Both the position numbers and the translations under genes were made by a program. This document shows, in pieces, positions 60,609 through 64,000 of a stretch of DNA of 64,000 bases (position 1 is the stretch's first letter; each line of letters starts with the position of its first letter). Source of the DNA: Aliiroseovarius subalbicans (GTDB lineage Bacteria > Pseudomonadota > Alphaproteobacteria > Rhodobacterales > Rhodobacteraceae); contig NZ_JALBYQ010000001.1 in NCBI RefSeq assembly GCF_022678625.1, forward strand, positions 1,201,895-1,265,894, written 5' to 3'. The notes below the pieces were generated by a model. It saw nothing but the letters and a program-made list of their open reading frames with translations, did not search any database and was not told the origin of the DNA.

Positions 60609-60649
60609 TTTACAAACTATATCATGCAGCAGTTCATTTGTTTACAAAT
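60609..60649. promoter_or_regulatory. Possible operator with TTTACAAA repeats
   Basis: TTTACAAA at 60609-60616 and again at 60641-60648, 32 bases apart (three helical turns). The second is part of the inverted repeat ATTTGT-TT-ACAAAT (60636-60649). Set in an AT-rich gap of 220 bases between the divergent ScfR-type regulator and transporter genes. Binding is inferred. Confidence 0.5.
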
Positions 60650-60778
60650 AAATTGTTTCGTCAAAAGCATTTGTTGCGAAGTTTTCTTGCTCGACCGTAA
60701 ACTGGAGGAACCCTGTAAAAGGGTCGTGGTGCGCGCAGAGGAGGCCTGCACCACATTTCACGAAACGGGAGGATCTAT

Positions 60779-62122
60779 ATGTCCAATTCGAATCTTACGC
60801 GCCGTGGCGTGCTGAAATCCGGCGCTGTCGCCGGTGCCGGCGTCGCCCTGCCGACCATCTTCACCGCCTCGTCGGCGGCTGCTTACACGAACGAACCGAT
60901 GGGTGGCTCTGTCACCCTGGGCTTCAACGTGCCGCAGACCGGCCCCTATGCGGACGAAGGTGCGGACGAACTGCGCGCTTACCAGCTGGCTGTCGAGCAC
61001 CTGAACGGTGAAGGCGACGGCGGCATGATGAACACGTTCAGCTCGAAAGCGCTGAAAGGCAACGGCATCCTCGGCAAGAAAGTCGAATTCGTTACGGGTG
61101 ATACCCAGACGAAATCGGACGCTGCCCGCGCATCGGCCAAGTCGATGATCGAAAAAGACGGCGCCGTGATGATCACCGGCGGTTCGTCCTCGGGTGTTGC
61201 GATTGCTGTTCAGGGTCTGTGTCAGGAAGCTGGCGTCATCTTCATGGCCGGTCTGACCCACTCGAACGACACCACCGGCAAAGACAAGAAGGCGAACGGT
61301 TTCCGTCACTTCTTCAACGCCTACATGTCGGGTGCCGCTCTGGCACCGGTTCTGGCTGCGCGCTACGGCACCGACCGTAAAGCGTATCACCTGACCGCCG
61401 ACTACACTTGGGGCTGGACCCAGGAAGAATCGATCGTTGCTTCGACCGAAGCTCTGGGCTGGGAAACCGTGAACACGGTGAAAACCCCGCTGGCCGCGAC
61501 CGACTTCTCGTCCTACATCACCCCGGTGCTGCAGACGGATGCTGACGTTCTGGTTCTGAACCACTACGGCGGTAACATGGTCAACTCGCTGACCAACGCC
61601 GTGCAGTTCGGTCTGCGTGAAAAGCAGGTCAACGGTCGCGACTTCGAGATCGTCGTTCCGCTGTTCTCGCGCCTGATGGCACGTGGTGCGGGTGAGAACA
61701 TCAAGGGTATCCTTGGGTCCACCAACTGGCACTGGTCGCTGACCGACGAAGGCACGCAAGCTTTCGTGAAGTCGTTCGGCACCAAGTACGGCTTCCCGCC
61801 GTCGCAGGCTGCTCACACGACTTATTGCCAGACGCTGCTATATGCAGACGCGTGCGAGCGCGCCGGCACCTTCAACCCCTGTGGCGTTGGCGAAGCTCTC
61901 GAAGGCTTCGAGTTCGACGGTCTGGGCAACGGCAAGACCACCTACCGTGCCGAAGACCACCAGTGCTTCAAGGACGTTCTGGTTGTGCGCGGGAAAGAGA
62001 ACCCGACGTCGGAGTTCGACCTTCTTGAAGTCGTCGAAGTTACCCCGGCCGCTCAGGTCACCTATGATCCCGACCACCCGATGTTCACGGGCGGCGCTCT
62101 GGGTGAGTGCAACGCCGGCTAA
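60779..62122 (+). CDS. Tat-exported ABC substrate-binding protein, branched-chain amino acid/amide type
   Basis: A 447-residue periplasmic protein with a Tat leader (LTRRGVLKSGAVAGAGVALP) and the LivJ-type fold: VTLGFNVPQTGPYADEGADE at the start, MITGGSSSGVAIAVQGLCQE, and the late FEFDGLGNGKTTYRAEDHQC. Codon choice favours CGT, GGT and GCT, unlike the neighbours, so strong expression is likely. A ribosome site (GGAGGATCTAT) precedes ATG 60779. The transporter genes livH and livM follow. Ligand unknown; short-chain acids or amides are possible, given the ScfR-type gene. Confidence 0.9.
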   Translation: MSNSNLTRRGVLKSGAVAGAGVALPTIFTASSAAAYTNEPMGGSVTLGFNVPQTGPYADEGADELRAYQLAVEHLNGEGDGGMMNTFSSKALKGNGILGKKVEFVTGDTQTKSDAARASAKSMIEKDGAVMITGGSSSGVAIAVQGLCQEAGVIFMAGLTHSNDTTGKDKKANGFRHFFNAYMSGAALAPVLAARYGTDRKAYHLTADYTWGWTQEESIVASTEALGWETVNTVKTPLAATDFSSYITPVLQTDADVLVLNHYGGNMVNSLTNAVQFGLREKQVNGRDFEIVVPLFSRLMARGAGENIKGILGSTNWHWSLTDEGTQAFVKSFGTKYGFPPSQAAHTTYCQTLLYADACERAGTFNPCGVGEALEGFEFDGLGNGKTTYRAEDHQCFKDVLVVRGKENPTSEFDLLEVVEVTPAAQVTYDPDHPMFTGGALGECNAG

Positions 62123-62147
62123 GCCGATACGTTCTAAAATCAATGGT

Positions 62148-62166
62148 CGCGCGGGATCCCCGCGCG
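62148..62166 (+). other. Intercistronic hairpin after the binding-protein gene
   Basis: Perfect eight-base stem CGCGCGGG and CCCGCGCG with a three-base loop, 25 bases after the stop and without a T run. Such hairpins often stabilise binding-protein mRNA and lower expression of the permease genes that follow. Confidence 0.6.
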
Positions 62167-62225
62167 GCCGACCCTGACCGGCCGTGCGCGACCGGCTGGA
62201 CCCAATTTATCCAATGGTGGGGACA

Positions 62226-63257
62226 ATGGACGCCATAATTCTTCAAATTCTAAACGGGCTCGACAAAGGCTCGGCCTATGCGCTGATCGCGCTTGGGCTT
62301 ACTCTCATCTTCGGCACGCTGGGTGTCGTGAACTTCGCGCACGGCGCGCTGTTCATGATCGGTGCGTTCTGCGCGGTAACGATGCAGCGCATTCTGACCC
62401 TGTCGTATGAAACGATCGACGCCACAAAAACCGACTTCCTGGGCAACGCCCTGAAGGTGAAAACACCTTATGTGGAAAGTTGGTTCGGCCCGGAAATGGG
62501 CGCCTCGATCATCGACTGGGCCGTGCCGCTGGCGATCCTGTTTTCGATCCCGATCATGCTGCTCGTCGGCTATGTGATGGAGCGCGGGCTGATCAAGCAC
62601 TTCTACAAGCGCCCCCATGCCGACCAGATCCTTGTGACCTTCGGTCTGGCCATCGTGTTGCAGGAGCTGATCAAGCACTATTATGGCGCCAACCCGATCC
62701 CCACCGGGGCGCCCGATGCCTTCAAGGGCTCGTTCGATTTCGGCACGCTGCTTGGCTTTGACCCGAATACGGTGATCTATCCCTACTGGCGTATGGTTTA
62801 CTTCGCTTTTGCAGCGGTGATCATCGGCGCCGTCTTCGCCTTCCTGCAGTTCACCACCTTCGGGATGGTTGTGCGCGCGGGCATGGCAGACCGGGAAACC
62901 GTCGGCCTTTTGGGCATCAACATCGACAAACGCTTCACCATCATGTTCGGCCTGGCGGCCGCCGTGGCGGGGCTTGCGGGTGTCATGTATGCACCGATCA
63001 ACTCGCCAAACTACCACATGGGCATGGACTTCCTGGTCCTCAGCTTCGTCGTGGTGGTTGTCGGCGGCATGGGCAGCCTTCCGGGCGCCGTGCTGGCCGG
63101 CTTCATGCTGGGTATCCTTGAGAGCTTCGCCTCCATGAACTGGATCAAGGACATCGTTCCCGGCATCGACCAGATCATCATCTACCTGGTCGCGATCATC
63201 ATTCTACTTACACGTCCGCGTGGCCTGATGGGTCGCAAAGGCGTGATGGAGGACTAA
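62226..63257 (+). CDS. livH: ABC transporter permease, LivH type
   Basis: A 343-residue permease with about eight membrane segments. Start ATG 62226 after a GGTGGGGA ribosome site. LivH blocks are clear: [33 protein letters not shown], then [20 protein letters not shown] (ATPase contact) and the C-terminal [20 protein letters not shown]. Confidence 0.92.
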   Translation: MDAIILQILNGLDKGSAYALIALGLTLIFGTLGVVNFAHGALFMIGAFCAVTMQRILTLSYETIDATKTDFLGNALKVKTPYVESWFGPEMGASIIDWAVPLAILFSIPIMLLVGYVMERGLIKHFYKRPHADQILVTFGLAIVLQELIKHYYGANPIPTGAPDAFKGSFDFGTLLGFDPNTVIYPYWRMVYFAFAAVIIGAVFAFLQFTTFGMVVRAGMADRETVGLLGINIDKRFTIMFGLAAAVAGLAGVMYAPINSPNYHMGMDFLVLSFVVVVVGGMGSLPGAVLAGFMLGILESFASMNWIKDIVPGIDQIIIYLVAIIILLTRPRGLMGRKGVMED

Positions 63258-63261
63258 GGCA

Positions 63262-64000
63262 ATGCTTGGACTCAGCAAAAAAGACACCAAATTCCTGTTC
63301 ATCGTCATTGCATTGACCGCGGCGACCCCAATCCTGCTGCAACCCTTCCCGGAAGGCAGCGCGATGTCGCAGTTCAACGCGGGCTATCCTGACCTGATGC
63401 AGCGCTTTGCCATCTTCGGCATCTTCGCGATCGGCTTCAACATCCTGTTCGGCCTGACCGGCTACCTCTCGTTCGGTCACGCGGCCTTCCTGGGTGTCGG
63501 CTCCTACTCGGCGGTGTGGATGTTCAAACTGCTCAGCATGAACGTGCTGCCGGGCATCATTCTGGCGATCATCGTCTCGGGCCTGTTTGCCCTGGTGATC
63601 GGCTATGTCTCGCTGCGGCGATCGGGGATCTACTTCTCGATCCTGACGCTGGCCTTTGCGCAGATGTCGTTCAACCTGGCCTATTCGGTTCTGACCCCGA
63701 TCACCAACGGTGAGACCGGTCTGCAGGTGACCCTGAACGACCCGCGCATCCTGGGTCAGCAGGTGGCTGCAAACGGCAACGTGCCGCCGACCAACTTCTT
63801 CGGTCTGGAGATGGGCTCGTCGCTGAAAATTCCGGTCGGTGGGTGGGAATTCACCTTCAACGCCGGATATTACTTCTGTGCCGTCATCGCGATCCTGGCT
63901 TTCTACCTCAGCCTGCGCATCTTCCGCTCGCCCTTCGGGCTGATGCTGCGCGCGATTAAGACGAACCAGACGCGCCTGAACTATACCGGCCTGAACTCGC
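63262..64000 (+). CDS. livM: ABC transporter permease, LivM type, 3' partial
   Basis: From ATG 63262, four bases after the livH stop, the frame is open to the window end, giving 246 residues. It begins [20 protein letters not shown]. LivM features: [20 protein letters not shown] with the following HAAFLGVG, and the ATPase-contact region near the end ([20 protein letters not shown]). Confidence 0.9.
   Translation, partial: MLGLSKKDTKFLFIVIALTAATPILLQPFPEGSAMSQFNAGYPDLMQRFAIFGIFAIGFNILFGLTGYLSFGHAAFLGVGSYSAVWMFKLLSMNVLPGIILAIIVSGLFALVIGYVSLRRSGIYFSILTLAFAQMSFNLAYSVLTPITNGETGLQVTLNDPRILGQQVAANGNVPPTNFFGLEMGSSLKIPVGGWEFTFNAGYYFCAVIAILAFYLSLRIFRSPFGLMLRAIKTNQTRLNYTGLNS

Overview
The window is from an alphaproteobacterium, most likely the Roseobacter group (Rhodobacterales). 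The evidence is a high-GC genome, an RpoE-ChrR singlet-oxygen sigma/anti-sigma pair with its target genes alongside, a GapR (DUF2312) homologue, a symporter-histidine kinase fusion, an ScfR-type regulator beside a branched-chain-type ABC transporter, and TRAP transporters. Gene content was read from the sequence; family names rest on motif recognition, not on a search.

Region 1 (1-11.9 kb): the 3' end of an RND/MMPL exporter and a secreted partner protein, a truncated orphan gene, then rpoE-chrR, a fasciclin protein and two divergent operons (SDR-DUF1365; FAD oxidase-CFA synthase-chalcone-isomerase-like-MFS-two DUF3833). Four promoters share the layout TGATCC-N18-TA, so this looks like one linked RpoE stress regulon acting on membrane lipids.

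Region 2 (12-19.4 kb): a decayed LysR gene, galM, and a compact minus-strand operon. In transcription order it holds a Ser/Ala-repeat Tat-type protein, an HPr-kinase-like/PqqD fusion, a PepSY Tat-type protein with the same leader, a response regulator and a histidine kinase. This is the best candidate for an undescribed system: a Ser-kinase with a RiPP-type recognition domain next to two Ser-rich exported proteins that share a YxxPxL leader in the same register. Transposase debris and an unknown membrane protein follow.

Region 3 (20-33 kb): a catabolic unit with a molybdenum hydroxylase (three subunits), a TRAP importer, a CoxG-like protein and a divergent TetR regulator with a clear double operator; then a large orphan secreted protein, a small LysR-controlled pair and insertion-sequence debris.

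Region 4 (33-45.6 kb): a patchwork island holding a YqcI/YcgG protein, a broken integrase, a copper-type operon (two c-type cytochromes, CopC, CopD, multicopper oxidase), a broken MerR gene, an RND efflux pump and an excisionase-like HTH gene, ending beside tRNA-Thr(UGU).

Region 5 (45.6-64 kb): mostly core genes. These are an iron-type ABC permease, a sulfotransferase-like protein, gapR, a fatty-acid oxidation group (FadJ-like, aminoglycoside-phosphotransferase-like kinase, acyl-CoA dehydrogenase), small regulators including a DksA-type zinc finger, a FliM-like protein, a symporter-histidine kinase with small membrane protein and response regulator, then an ScfR-type regulator divergent from a branched-chain-type ABC transporter that runs off the window.
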